This document shows, in pieces, positions 26,291 through 34,052 of a DNA stretch of 34,052 bases (positions within the stretch are counted from its first letter, which is position 1; every line of letters begins with the position of its first letter). The stretch is from an uncultured Clostridia bacterium (GTDB lineage Bacteria > Bacillota > Clostridia > Oscillospirales > Oscillospiraceae): assembly GCA_946628965.1 (NCBI GenBank), contig CAMOXI010000018.1, forward strand, positions 1 to 34,052. Reading direction: 5' to 3'. A program made the position numbers and the translations under genes. The notes under the pieces are model-generated. The model made no database searches, was not told the origin of the DNA, and worked only from the letters and a program-made list of their open reading frames with translations.

Positions 26291-26319
26291 ATTATAGCAT
26301 TCTGTTTTCCTCTTGTCTA
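26291..26319 (-). promoter_or_regulatory. Sigma-A promoter of the DegV gene
   Basis: On the minus strand, TAGACA (26314-26319), 17-bp spacer, TATAAT (26291-26296). Confidence 0.7.
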
Positions 26320-26447
26320 TTGTCAAAGCCGCTCAAAGTGTTCAAATTTCCCGGCATTATGGAATGAGCAAGTGCGCTTCGCTTCTTGCAAAGCGCAGCG
26401 TCTTGTGATACTCTTTCGTCAGATAAAAAAGAACAGGAGGCGCGAAC

Positions 26448-27779
26448 ATGTCAAATCCCATCTCGAATCCGCAGCTCTCCGCCTGGTCCGCAGCTTACCA
26501 TGCGAGTCCGGAGCGGCAGATGGCCACCCTCGCTCTGTCCAAACACGATCTCAACGAGGTATCCTACTCCCCGGCCGACGGCTTCGCCATGACCCGGAGC
26601 TTTTCGGTGGATATTCCCACGCTCCCGGTCACCGATCAGCAGCGCAGCGGCCGCTGCTGGCTCTTCGCCGCGACAAACGTTCTGCGGGAGCACATTGCCA
26701 ACGCGCTCAATCTGGAATCCTTTGAGCTGAGCCAGAGTTACCTCGCCTTCTGGGACAAGTTCGAGCGCTGCAATTTCTTTCTGGAAAACATCCTGGAGAC
26801 GGCCGCCCTGCCCACGGATGACCGAACCGTTGCCTTTCTGCTGAAAACCGGTGTGCACGACGGCGGCCAGTGGGAGATGTTTGCGAACATTGTGCGCAAA
26901 TACGGCGTTATGCCGAAGGCGGCGTACCATGAGACCTTCCAGTCCTCGCACACCGCCGCCATGAACGCGGCGCTGAACCGGAATCTCAAGATCTGCGCCG
27001 CCAAACTGCGGCGGCTTTCCGCCGCAGGCGCTGACGCTGCAGTGCTGCAGGCGGAAAAAGTGCGTATGCTGCAGGCGATCTACGGCTTCCTCTGCTCCTG
27101 CTATACCGAGCCGCCCAAATCTTTCGATTTTGAGTATGTGGACAAGGACAAGCTGTTCCACGCTGAGCGGAACATCACGCCCCTGCAATTCTATGAAAAA
27201 TACGTGGGCGATCTGCTTGATCGCTGCGTGAGCATCATCCACGCGCCGACAGCGGACAAGCCCTTTGGCAGGACTTACACCATCCGTTATCTGGGCAATG
27301 TGGTCGGCGGTCACAGAGTCTGCCATCTGAATCTCACGATGGAGGATTTCAAGGCTGCCATCATCCGCCAGCTGGAGGCCGGAAAGGTCGTCTGGTTCGG
27401 CGCCGACGTCGGGAAATTCGGCGAGCGGGAGAAAGGCGTCTGGGATGACCGCTCCTTCAACGCTCCCCTGCTGACCGGTCTGGATCTCGCGATCTCAAAG
27501 ACCGACGCGCTGAACTACTGGTATTCCTCCATGAATCATGCCATGGTCATCACCGGTGTGAACCTGGTGTACGGGAAGCCGAACCGCTGGAAGATCGAAA
27601 ACAGCTGGGGCGACAAAAACGGGGAAAAAGGCTACTACGTCTGCTCCGATTCCTGGTTTGACCAGTATGTGTTCCAGGCCGCCGTCGAGCGAGAATATCT
27701 CGGAGAACTCGCCGACCTTGCCAAACAGGAGCCCATCGAGCTTGCGCCCTGGGATCCCATGGGGACCCTGGCGGACTGA
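26448..27779 (+). CDS. pepC: Aminopeptidase C / bleomycin hydrolase (C1B cysteine peptidase)
   Basis: A 443-residue cytoplasmic cysteine aminopeptidase that trims peptides after import. The papain-type catalytic residues are all visible: Cys70 in QQRSGRCWLFAATN, His364 in SSMNHAMVITG and Asn385 in ENSWGDKNGEKGYY, with the oxyanion Gln64. The length and LNLTMEDFKAAI..LEAGKVVWFGADVGKF region fit the bleomycin-hydrolase branch, which forms hexamers. ACAGGAGG precedes the ATG. The 168-bp upstream gap includes a TGCGCTT/AAGCGCA hairpin and only a poor promoter (TTGCAA-17-TACTCT). No signal peptide. Confidence 0.95.
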   Translation: MSNPISNPQLSAWSAAYHASPERQMATLALSKHDLNEVSYSPADGFAMTRSFSVDIPTLPVTDQQRSGRCWLFAATNVLREHIANALNLESFELSQSYLAFWDKFERCNFFLENILETAALPTDDRTVAFLLKTGVHDGGQWEMFANIVRKYGVMPKAAYHETFQSSHTAAMNAALNRNLKICAAKLRRLSAAGADAAVLQAEKVRMLQAIYGFLCSCYTEPPKSFDFEYVDKDKLFHAERNITPLQFYEKYVGDLLDRCVSIIHAPTADKPFGRTYTIRYLGNVVGGHRVCHLNLTMEDFKAAIIRQLEAGKVVWFGADVGKFGEREKGVWDDRSFNAPLLTGLDLAISKTDALNYWYSSMNHAMVITGVNLVYGKPNRWKIENSWGDKNGEKGYYVCSDSWFDQYVFQAAVEREYLGELADLAKQEPIELAPWDPMGTLAD

Positions 27780-27792
27780 CAAAGTATAACAC

Positions 27793-27823
27793 AAAGGGTG
27801 TGCGACTAACGCACACCCTTTTT
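27793..27823. terminator. Bidirectional terminator between pepC and sbcC
   Basis: AAAGGGTGTGCG and its perfect 12-bp complement flank a 5-nt loop, with T residues after it on the plus strand; sbcC ends 4 bp beyond from the other side. Confidence 0.85.
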
Positions 27824-27826
27824 CTG

Positions 27827-30800
27827 TCAGCTCAGTTTCAGGGAGAGCGTACTCCCCTTTTCGCCGCTGCGGACGCGGATCTTCTGCGGGATGCTCTCAT
27901 CCAGCCTGTCCACATGCGAGATGATGCCGACCAGGCGATTGCCCTCCGTCAGCTGGCCCAGCATATCCAGCGCCTTGTCGAGGAAATCCTCGCTCAGAGC
28001 GCCGAAGCCCTCGTCGATGAAGAGCGCATCCATCTGCCTTCCCCCGGCGTGGTTCTGCACCACGTCCGACAGGCCCAGCGCCAGTGCCAGCGAGGTAAAG
28101 AAGGTCTCGCCGCCGGAGAGGGAGTTGGAGGCGCGCATCTTTCCGGTGGCGTTATCCAGCACCTCCATCTCCAGGCCGGCCTTGGCATTGCGCCGGTCTG
28201 CACCGGTTTTGTGCACCAGCTCATAGCGGCCGCCGCTCATCAGATCCATGCGGCGGTTCGCCATCTCCAGGATCTCCCGGAACACCGCGCCCATCACATA
28301 GCGGTCAAAGCTCAGCTTGCCGCTGTCACTGTTGGAGCCGACGGCCAGAGCGGCCAGCCGATCCAGACGGCGCCAGGCGACTTCGGTTTCCGCCATGGCC
28401 TGTCTGGTTTCTCGCACTTTGTCCAGAACGCGGCGGTGATTCTCGATCAGGGTCCCCCGCTCCAGGCATTGCGCATCCGCCTGGGCGATCCGCTCTCTCA
28501 GCTCCTGGATCTCCTTCTGCAGCGACTCCAGATCCGTGCGTTCTTTCCCCTCGGTCCGGGCGGCAAGCATCGTGATCCGCTCTCTCGTCGTGGTACGGCT
28601 GCTTTCGAAGGTGTGCAGATCCTTCCGCCTGTCGGTGAGCCACGCTTCGCCGTCGCTCTCCCCCATGGGAGCAAGCGCCAGATCGACCGCGGCCGGGCTT
28701 TCAAAACCGCTCGCGGACAGCGCCTGATCCATGAGGGCCAGCTTTTCCGCCTGCTCCTGCTGCAGCCTGTCCAGCGCCTTGCGTCCGCTTTCCAGCGAAC
28801 CCACGGTCGTGTCAAGCTGTCGGCGGGCTTCCCGCAGGGCATCTTCGTGCCGCTGCAGCAGATCGGTCAGCTGTTTTCTGCGCGTTTCCAGGCGTGCCTT
28901 TTCCGCAAGGGCAGCTTCTTCATCTGGGTATGGCAGCTGCTTCTGCAGTTCCGCTCCAGCCGCGCGAGCCGCGCGAGCCGCGGCGCTCTGCTCCTGTTCC
29001 GACCGGCGGAACGCCTCCAACTCCCGGGTCAGAAGCTGTTCTTTCTCTTCCAGCCGGGGCAAGAGCGTTCGGATCTGATCCCGCGCCTGTTTTCTGTCCG
29101 CAGCCAGCTTACAGGCCTCGGCGCATTCCCGAAGCCGCTCTTTTGCCCCGCGGATCTCCTCCTCCAGCCAGCCGGGCTCATTCAAAGCATCCCAGTCCGT
29201 GCACGCGGGAAAAATCGGCAGCGCTCTCTCCAGGAGGGCCGCCTTTCGGCTCTCCAATGTGGCAGACAGGCTTTCCACCAGGTTCTCTTTTTCTCTTTTG
29301 ACTGCCTCTGCCTGTTCAAGGGCGCTGCGGGCGCGATCCACCGCATCGCTGTCGGGCGTATCCTCTGTCAGATCCGGGAGCCTCGCAAGGTCCTCCCGGC
29401 GGAGCCTGCTGCGGCACACGGGGCACTCCGCCTCCGGCTCCCGTTCCAGCTTCACGCGCAGCTCCCGGGCAAGCAGTTCCGCCTGCCCATTAAGAAAGCG
29501 CTGATAAATGCTCCCGTAGTTTCTCTGCGCCAGCATCACCTTTTCGATCAGCTCCATCAGGGCGGCGCACTCCGCGGCGTGGTCAGAGGAGAGCCGGCGC
29601 AGCCTGTCACGCCCGGCGCGGAGACCGTGTTCTCCATCCAGCTCTTCCAGGCGCTTTTTGGCATCGCTGACAAGCGTTTCGCAGCGCAGAAGCTCGCTGT
29701 CGGCGTTTTCCATCTCTGCAAGCTCTTCCTTCTGCTCCGTCAGGCGAGCGACAAGGGCAGTGAGCGCTTCTCCCGTTTTTTCGCCTTCTTCTGCCGCCGT
29801 TCGCGCGGCCTTCTCCGCCTTGTTCTGTTCCTGCCGCTTTTCCCGCAGATCCCGATAGCGCGGCAGCTTTTCCTCCGCCTCATGCACGAGGACGGCAAGG
29901 GTGGCGGCTTCGTTTCGCAGGCTTTCATCGGCTTCCACGCGTTGCTGCGCAGTTTCCAGGGCAAGGAGCTGCGAAGCATGGCGAGCCTGCAGTTTTTCCT
30001 GATCCTCCTGCGCCTTGTCCAGCGCGGCGCATCCCTGTTCAAAGGCCCGCATGGCCGGCCTTGCTCTGTGGAGAGCGGCATCTGCCCGATCAACGCTTTT
30101 CTGCAGCGCCGTCATGGTCTCTTCCTGCGCGTCCAGCTGGATAAGCCGCTGCCGCAGCCCGGTCAGCTCGTCGAGCTGCGCGTTCACAGCCTCAGCCGCG
30201 CCGCGGCGCTCCTGCAGGATTCCGAGCTGCCGGTTCGACTCCTCCCGCGCTTCCTGCAGGAGGGAGAGCTCCTGTTCTTCGCACGCCAGCAGTGTGCCCA
30301 GGCGCTCGAGAAGCTGCGGATTCTCCGGCAGGTACATCGCCGGATCCTCACCCGCAGGCACAGTAAATGAATTCTCCATCAGCGCCCGAAGCTGCTCCGA
30401 CCAGGCACTGCGGCGGCTGCGAAGGCTGTCCCTGGCGCCGCTCAGCAGATTCTGGAAGCGGAGATAGTCGCTGTTGTCAAAAAGCTTGCCGAGGATCTCG
30501 TTTTTCTTGTCGCTGTCGGCGTCGAGAAACTCCTTGAATTTCCCCTGGGCAAGCATAATGATCTTACGAAACTGTTCGGCATTGAGGCCCAGCAGCTCCT
30601 CGATCCTGGCCGTGACCTTCGTGGCGCCCTCGGTCGGCGAGCGTTCCGGCTCCTCCAGCAGCGCATCCACTCTGCCGTCGCCGTACAGATTCTCCCCGCC
30701 GCGCTTTCTGCTGAAATGGATCGAGCGGGTCACGGTATATTCTTTTCCCCCCTGCGAAAAGCGCAGGCGCACGACCGTGTCCTCAGACTTCGGCACATAG

Positions 30801-31003
30801 TCGCAGTGGAGCATGTCCGCGCTGCGCTCGCCGCCGCTGGCCGTACCGTAGAGAGCGAACATGATCGCGTCAAAAATGGTGGTTTTTCCGGCTCCGGTAT
30901 CCCCGGTCACGAGATAGAGCCCGTGTGTGAGCTTCTCAAAGGGGAGCTCCGTCTTCGCGGCGTAAGAACCGAAGGCCGTCATTTCCAGATGCAGCGGTCT
31001 CAT
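27827..31003 (-). CDS. sbcC: Nuclease SbcCD subunit C (Rad50-like ATPase)
   Basis: A 1058-residue SMC-like ATPase that works with SbcD to cut DNA hairpins and process ends. Walker A is GDTGAGKTT (34-42), long Glu/Arg/Leu-rich coiled coils occupy about 180-900, and the zinc hook CPVC is at 527-530, near the middle as expected. The signature LSGGETFFTSLALALGLSD lies near 958 and Walker B ALFIDEGFGAL near 993. The start is ATG 31003, with GGAGGGG 7 bases upstream, in an ATGA overlap with the sbcD stop; the open frame upstream is antisense-like sequence inside sbcD. The gene is complete and translationally coupled to sbcD. Confidence 0.96.
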   Translation of the reverse strand: MRPLHLEMTAFGSYAAKTELPFEKLTHGLYLVTGDTGAGKTTIFDAIMFALYGTASGGERSADMLHCDYVPKSEDTVVRLRFSQGGKEYTVTRSIHFSRKRGGENLYGDGRVDALLEEPERSPTEGATKVTARIEELLGLNAEQFRKIIMLAQGKFKEFLDADSDKKNEILGKLFDNSDYLRFQNLLSGARDSLRSRRSAWSEQLRALMENSFTVPAGEDPAMYLPENPQLLERLGTLLACEEQELSLLQEAREESNRQLGILQERRGAAEAVNAQLDELTGLRQRLIQLDAQEETMTALQKSVDRADAALHRARPAMRAFEQGCAALDKAQEDQEKLQARHASQLLALETAQQRVEADESLRNEAATLAVLVHEAEEKLPRYRDLREKRQEQNKAEKAARTAAEEGEKTGEALTALVARLTEQKEELAEMENADSELLRCETLVSDAKKRLEELDGEHGLRAGRDRLRRLSSDHAAECAALMELIEKVMLAQRNYGSIYQRFLNGQAELLARELRVKLEREPEAECPVCRSRLRREDLARLPDLTEDTPDSDAVDRARSALEQAEAVKREKENLVESLSATLESRKAALLERALPIFPACTDWDALNEPGWLEEEIRGAKERLRECAEACKLAADRKQARDQIRTLLPRLEEKEQLLTRELEAFRRSEQEQSAAARAARAAGAELQKQLPYPDEEAALAEKARLETRRKQLTDLLQRHEDALREARRQLDTTVGSLESGRKALDRLQQEQAEKLALMDQALSASGFESPAAVDLALAPMGESDGEAWLTDRRKDLHTFESSRTTTRERITMLAARTEGKERTDLESLQKEIQELRERIAQADAQCLERGTLIENHRRVLDKVRETRQAMAETEVAWRRLDRLAALAVGSNSDSGKLSFDRYVMGAVFREILEMANRRMDLMSGGRYELVHKTGADRRNAKAGLEMEVLDNATGKMRASNSLSGGETFFTSLALALGLSDVVQNHAGGRQMDALFIDEGFGALSEDFLDKALDMLGQLTEGNRLVGIISHVDRLDESIPQKIRVRSGEKGSTLSLKLS

Positions 31004-32241
31004 ACAGTCCCCTCCTGTCCCAGTGCGAATGTGAGCAGGCGCTCGATCTCCTTCGGATCCGGCAGGACGCCGCCCTCGCCATGCTGAACAAGGAAGGCGG
31101 CATAGTCGATCAGTTCCTCTTCGCCGGCCGTGGGCATCTCGCCGCCGAGCCGCTCCACGAAGAAGTCCGCAAACAGCTCCGGCATGCTCTTCTGTTCCAC
31201 CGCGTCCCTCTCGGGGGCCACGACATCGTGATAACGATTGTATTCCGAGACGATCTCCATCAGCGTGCTCTCCCGGCTCTCCAACAGCTCCCGGAAGAAG
31301 CCTGAGATTTCCTGGGAAACGCGGCAATCGGTGAGCACGACGCGGACGTATTCCCCCCGTCCCGAATCGTTCAGCAGTTGATCGCGAAGCGCGGCGTATT
31401 CCCCGCGCAGTTCCCGCATCGGATGCAGCGGGGCGATCTGCCATGTCTCAATGCGCGGCACCGCCCCTTTCTCCCCCAGTTCCACCAGCAGCGGCCCCTT
31501 GGCCGGCTGACGCAGCTCGTCAAAGTGATAGCAGAGAGGCGAGCCGGCGTAGCGTACCGTGTCCCGCCCCACCGGGTAGGCCGCGTGGATGTGGCCGAGG
31601 GCCACATAGTCAAAGCCGTCGAAGGCGCTGTAATCGATCTGGCCGACGCCGCCCACCATGGACTCCGAGCCGCCGCGGATGCCCTCCACACCGTTTGCAG
31701 TCACATTCTGGTGGGCGATCAGTACGTTTCTCCCGGAATAATCCACCGGCTGCGCCGCGAGCAGCGCACGCACCGCGCCGTCATTGTCCCGGGGGCAGTC
31801 CTCCCCCAGCACAGAAGCGATCAGCGCCGGGAAAACATAAGGCATCAGCCAGAAGGTCACGGGGCCGTATTCATCCTGCAGCGTCACATGCCGCAGGACC
31901 GGGGAGAGGGAGAGGCTATCCGAGATGTACACCCCCTGCTGCGCCAGAAGCGGCGCGGCAAAAGACAGCCGCTGCACGGAATCATGATTGCCGGCCGTGA
32001 GCAGCACGGGGATCTTCCTCTCAGCCAGCGCCGTCAGCATGCGGCTCAAAAGCTGTACCGCATCGCCCGAGGGCGCGCCCCGGTCATAGACATCGCCCGC
32101 AACCAGAACCGCATCCGGCGAGACCTCATCGCACAGGTTCAGAAAACGCTCGGCCCAGAAGCCCTGGTCGCCGTTTTCCAGAAGAGAGACGCCGTGAATG
32201 GATTTGCCGAAATGGAGATCGGACACATGCAGAAGACGCAT
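31000..32241 (-). CDS. sbcD: Nuclease SbcCD subunit D (Mre11-like)
   Basis: A 413-residue calcineurin-like Mn2+ nuclease. Metal-site motifs: SDLHFGK (7-13), GDVYDRG (49-55), GNHDS (84-88), LIAHQNV near 170 and GHIHAAYPVG near 214-223. The C-terminal part (about 310-413) would bind the SbcC coiled-coil base. The start is ATG 32241, because AAAGGAGGAC lies just upstream; an in-frame ATG ten codons earlier precedes that site. The promoter at 32279-32306 drives the sbcD-sbcC operon. Confidence 0.96.
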   Translation of the reverse strand: MRLLHVSDLHFGKSIHGVSLLENGDQGFWAERFLNLCDEVSPDAVLVAGDVYDRGAPSGDAVQLLSRMLTALAERKIPVLLTAGNHDSVQRLSFAAPLLAQQGVYISDSLSLSPVLRHVTLQDEYGPVTFWLMPYVFPALIASVLGEDCPRDNDGAVRALLAAQPVDYSGRNVLIAHQNVTANGVEGIRGGSESMVGGVGQIDYSAFDGFDYVALGHIHAAYPVGRDTVRYAGSPLCYHFDELRQPAKGPLLVELGEKGAVPRIETWQIAPLHPMRELRGEYAALRDQLLNDSGRGEYVRVVLTDCRVSQEISGFFRELLESRESTLMEIVSEYNRYHDVVAPERDAVEQKSMPELFADFFVERLGGEMPTAGEEELIDYAAFLVQHGEGGVLPDPKEIERLLTFALGQEGTV

Positions 32242-32278
32242 ACCCTGTCCTCCTTTATCCACATGAAACAATATTATG

Positions 32279-32306
32279 ATTATACCATCAATTGTCTCAA
32301 AAACAA
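32279..32306 (-). promoter_or_regulatory. Promoter of the sbcDC operon
   Basis: On the minus strand, TTGTTT (32301-32306), 16-bp spacer, TATAAT (32279-32284). Confidence 0.6.
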
Positions 32307-32321
32307 AGCACGCTTTTCCGG

Positions 32322-32350
32322 TTGTGCAAACGGAAATTGAATGCTATAAT
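32322..32350 (+). promoter_or_regulatory. Promoter of the Lar-like gene
   Basis: TTGTGC (32322-32327), 17-bp spacer, TATAAT (32345-32350), pointing away from the sbcD promoter. Confidence 0.6.
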
Positions 32351-32379
32351 AGAACCATCACATTGGGGAGGAAACGATC

Positions 32380-32604
32380 TTGAACATTCATGAAGAACTG
32401 ATCCTGCAGGACTGTCCCTTCTGCGGCGGCGCAGGTTTGCTGGAAGAAGAAAACGGCTGGTGCTGGTACGCCATGTGCATGGACTGCGGCTCACAGACCG
32501 CAGCCTTTGAATACCGCACGCCGGAGGAGCGTATCGACGCCGCGCGCAAGGCCGCACACATCTGGAACATCGGCAAAATCGTGCGCGCCAATCCCAACGA
32601 ATAA
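32380..32604 (+). CDS. Small zinc-ribbon protein, Lar (restriction alleviation)-like
   Basis: A 74-residue protein with two Cys pairs, CPFC (12-15) and CMDC (33-36), forming a likely zinc ribbon, then a helix with ARKAAHIWN. The CPFCGG start and a late WN are the marks of the Lar restriction-alleviation family, first known from the Rac prophage and common in phages and Clostridia chromosomes. The chromosomal role is unknown; a general nucleic-acid or zinc-binding protein is also possible. The start is TTG 32380, with GGGGAGG 8 bases upstream; no ATG lies in the first 30 codons. It has its own promoter and terminator. Confidence 0.7.
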   Translation: MNIHEELILQDCPFCGGAGLLEEENGWCWYAMCMDCGSQTAAFEYRTPEERIDAARKAAHIWNIGKIVRANPNE

Positions 32605-32619
32605 CAGTGCTCTCCATCG

Positions 32620-32657
32620 CCGGATATCCGAAACGGGTATCCGGTTTGTTCTTTCTT
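32620..32657 (+). terminator. Terminator after the Lar-like gene
   Basis: CCGGATATCCG (32620-32630) pairs with CGGGTATCCGG (32634-32644) with one wobble and a 3-nt loop, followed by TTTGTTCTTTCTT. Confidence 0.8.
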
Positions 32658-32731
32658 GTGCCGCATCCGCTATTTTGCCGAAATAAGTACAAAAACCTGA
32701 TAATTCTTAGACAAACCGCACCGCACTGTCA

Positions 32732-32760
32732 TTGACAATTCTTTCGCAAAAAAGTAAACT
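32732..32760 (+). promoter_or_regulatory. Sigma-A promoter of the terminal oxidoreductase
   Basis: TTGACA (32732-32737), 17-bp spacer, TAAACT (32755-32760), with a TATGAT directly after as an alternative -10. The leader is about 65 nt. Confidence 0.7.
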
Positions 32761-32833
32761 TATGATGTATGATTGCGGCCGAAATCTATCCGCAGTCTCT
32801 TTCCCGGCATACAAAAACTAGGAGGGAGTTTTT

Positions 32834-34052
32834 TTGGAAGTTAGAGAGAATCTGATCAAGCTCTGCGAAAAGATCAACGACGGGCACTATAAGATCACGC
32901 CTGACTGCGCGGAATACAAAGTGTTCGAGAAGTGGATCACCGACGAGCAGATCTCCGTCATGCTGGCCCTGACCAGCATGAAGCCCGCGTTTGTCCCCGT
33001 GATTGCCCGCAAGGCAGGTCTCTCGGTCAAGCGCACCCGCGAAGTCCTGCATGAGATCACCGATATCGGCCTGGTCGTCCAGGTCATCGTCCCCAAGGTG
33101 GGGCTGGAAATCTACCTGCTGCCCCCCTACACTCCCGGTGTCTTTGAGTTCCTGCTCATCAATGAGAAGTTCTGTCTCAAGCACCCGGAGATCGCCTACG
33201 CCTTCCATCAGCACGCTACCACCAGCCAGATCGAGCATGCGCCGAACACCCCGATGGGTGCCGGCATCATGCGCGTTATCCCCATTGAGAGCGCCATTCC
33301 CGCCGACGCGCAGAAGATCGACAACGAGCGCGTCAGCAAATACATCGAAGACAACGAAGGCCACCTGAGCATCACGCCCTGCCAGTGCCGCCGTGTGCGC
33401 AAGCTCATGGGCGAGGGCAGCGGCGACATGGACGAGGGCCTCTGCATCTTCATGGGCCATGTGGGCGACATGTTCAACCACACCGGCAAGGGCCGCCCCT
33501 GCACCGTGGAAGAGGCCAAGGCGCTGGTCAAGAAGTGCGATGAGCGCGGCTGCGTCCACCAGATCACCACCCTGCATCAGGGCGAGACCTTCGCCATCTG
33601 CAACTGCATGCCCGAGAGCTGCCTGGCCCTGGGCGTCAGCCAGTACTACAACACGCCTGCCACCTCCAAGAGCAACTATGTGGCTGAGATCGACCACGAG
33701 AAGTGCGTGGCCTGCGGCCAGTGCACCGACCGCTGCGCCAACAATGCCATTCAGATGGGCCAGAAGCTCTGCGCCATCATCCCCATTGAGCACAAGCCCC
33801 ACGAGCTGCCCGACGACATCGAGTGGACGCCGGAGCACTGGAACCCCGAGCACCGCACCAACCGCGAGTACATCGCGCCCGAGGGCACCGCGCCCTGCAA
33901 GACCGCATGTCCCGCGCACATCGCCGTGCAGGGCTATCTGAAGCTGGCCGCCCAGGGCAGATATCTGGAGGCGCTGGAGCTCATCAAGAAAGAGAACCCC
34001 CTGCCCGCCGTCTGCGGCCGCATCTGCAACCGCAAGTGCGAAGAGGTCTGCA
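32834..34052 (+). CDS. Multidomain Fe-S/flavin oxidoreductase, N-terminal 406 residues
   Basis: The frame is open from TTG 32834 to the window edge; GGAGGG lies 7 bases before the TTG and no closer ATG fits. Residues about 38-95 look like a winged helix (ISVMLALTSMKPAFVPVIAR, then AGLSVKRTREVLHEITDIGLVV in parts). A Cys-rich section has PCQC (C183, C185) and CNCMPESC (C256, C258, C262). A ferredoxin motif follows, C291/294/297/301. From about 350 the sequence is the N-terminal Fe-S domain of glutamate-synthase small subunit/NfnB-type enzymes: CKTACP (C355, C359), PLPAVCGRIC and CNRKCEEVC. A FAD/NAD(P)H domain is therefore expected beyond the edge. It probably moves electrons between NAD(P)H and ferredoxin-like carriers; the exact partner is unknown. 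Confidence 0.82.
   Translation, partial: MEVRENLIKLCEKINDGHYKITPDCAEYKVFEKWITDEQISVMLALTSMKPAFVPVIARKAGLSVKRTREVLHEITDIGLVVQVIVPKVGLEIYLLPPYTPGVFEFLLINEKFCLKHPEIAYAFHQHATTSQIEHAPNTPMGAGIMRVIPIESAIPADAQKIDNERVSKYIEDNEGHLSITPCQCRRVRKLMGEGSGDMDEGLCIFMGHVGDMFNHTGKGRPCTVEEAKALVKKCDERGCVHQITTLHQGETFAICNCMPESCLALGVSQYYNTPATSKSNYVAEIDHEKCVACGQCTDRCANNAIQMGQKLCAIIPIEHKPHELPDDIEWTPEHWNPEHRTNREYIAPEGTAPCKTACPAHIAVQGYLKLAAQGRYLEALELIKKENPLPAVCGRICNRKCEEVC

Noticed and set aside
27800-30370. 856-codon plus-strand open frame over sbcC
   Set aside because: It reads the complement of coiled-coil codons and starts inside a terminator. SbcC motifs on the other strand are complete.
31004-31444. N-terminal extension of SbcC into sbcD
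   Set aside because: SbcC normally begins with a short strand before the Walker A loop; ATG 31003 with GGAGGGG and the ATGA overlap fits, and the extension is out-of-frame sbcD sequence.

Overview
The window looks like chromosome of an anaerobic, GC-rich Clostridia member, probably Oscillospiraceae-like. This is inferred from gene content and signals, not from a marker gene. The supporting signs are strong Shine-Dalgarno sites, several TTG/GTG starts, sigma-A promoters, a CIRCE-type heat-shock operator, a membrane pyrophosphatase, an [FeFe] hydrogenase, DegV, PepC and a recJ-rel-dtd cluster. No rRNA, tRNA, CRISPR array, transposase or prophage gene was seen. The window holds 29 protein genes; the first and last run off the ends.

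Layout. 1-913 (-): C-terminally cut secreted protein with an 18-bp tandem repeat coding for EEPAEG, preceded by a structured leader. 914-1591: AT-rich gap with two outward promoters. 1592-6155 (+): ion-pumping pyrophosphatase, then two tandem CapA-type surface proteins. 6253-8975 (+): flavodoxin-fold protein, a group-B-like [FeFe] hydrogenase behind a perfect 16-bp inverted repeat, and a translationally coupled ECF-type membrane protein. 9018-11923 (-): TatD nuclease, Hsp20, AbgB-like amidohydrolase. 11994-14476 (-): polar amino acid ABC importer. 14690-17135 (-): zinc/manganese-type ABC importer. 17248-25333 (+): LOG protein, recJ, rel, dtd, metallo-beta-lactamase-fold hydrolase, sugar nucleotidyltransferase, galE. 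25404-26252 (-): DegV. 26448-27779 (+): PepC aminopeptidase. 27827-32241 (-): SbcC and SbcD. 32380-32604 (+): small Lar-like zinc protein. 32834-end (+): start of a large Fe-S/flavin oxidoreductase with an unusual N-terminal region.

How the parts fit. Most is core physiology: ion-gradient energetics (pyrophosphatase), redox disposal (hydrogenase, flavodoxin-like protein, terminal oxidoreductase), nutrient import, stringent response with D-aminoacyl-tRNA proofreading, DNA repair (RecJ, SbcCD), and surface or envelope work (CapA pair, repeat protein, galE). The best candidates for something undescribed are the hydrogenase/ECF-protein pair with its palindromic promoter, the truncated oxidoreductase that joins a winged-helix-like region to Fe-S modules, and the structured leader of the repeat protein. 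Functions come from motifs read by eye; no database search was run.
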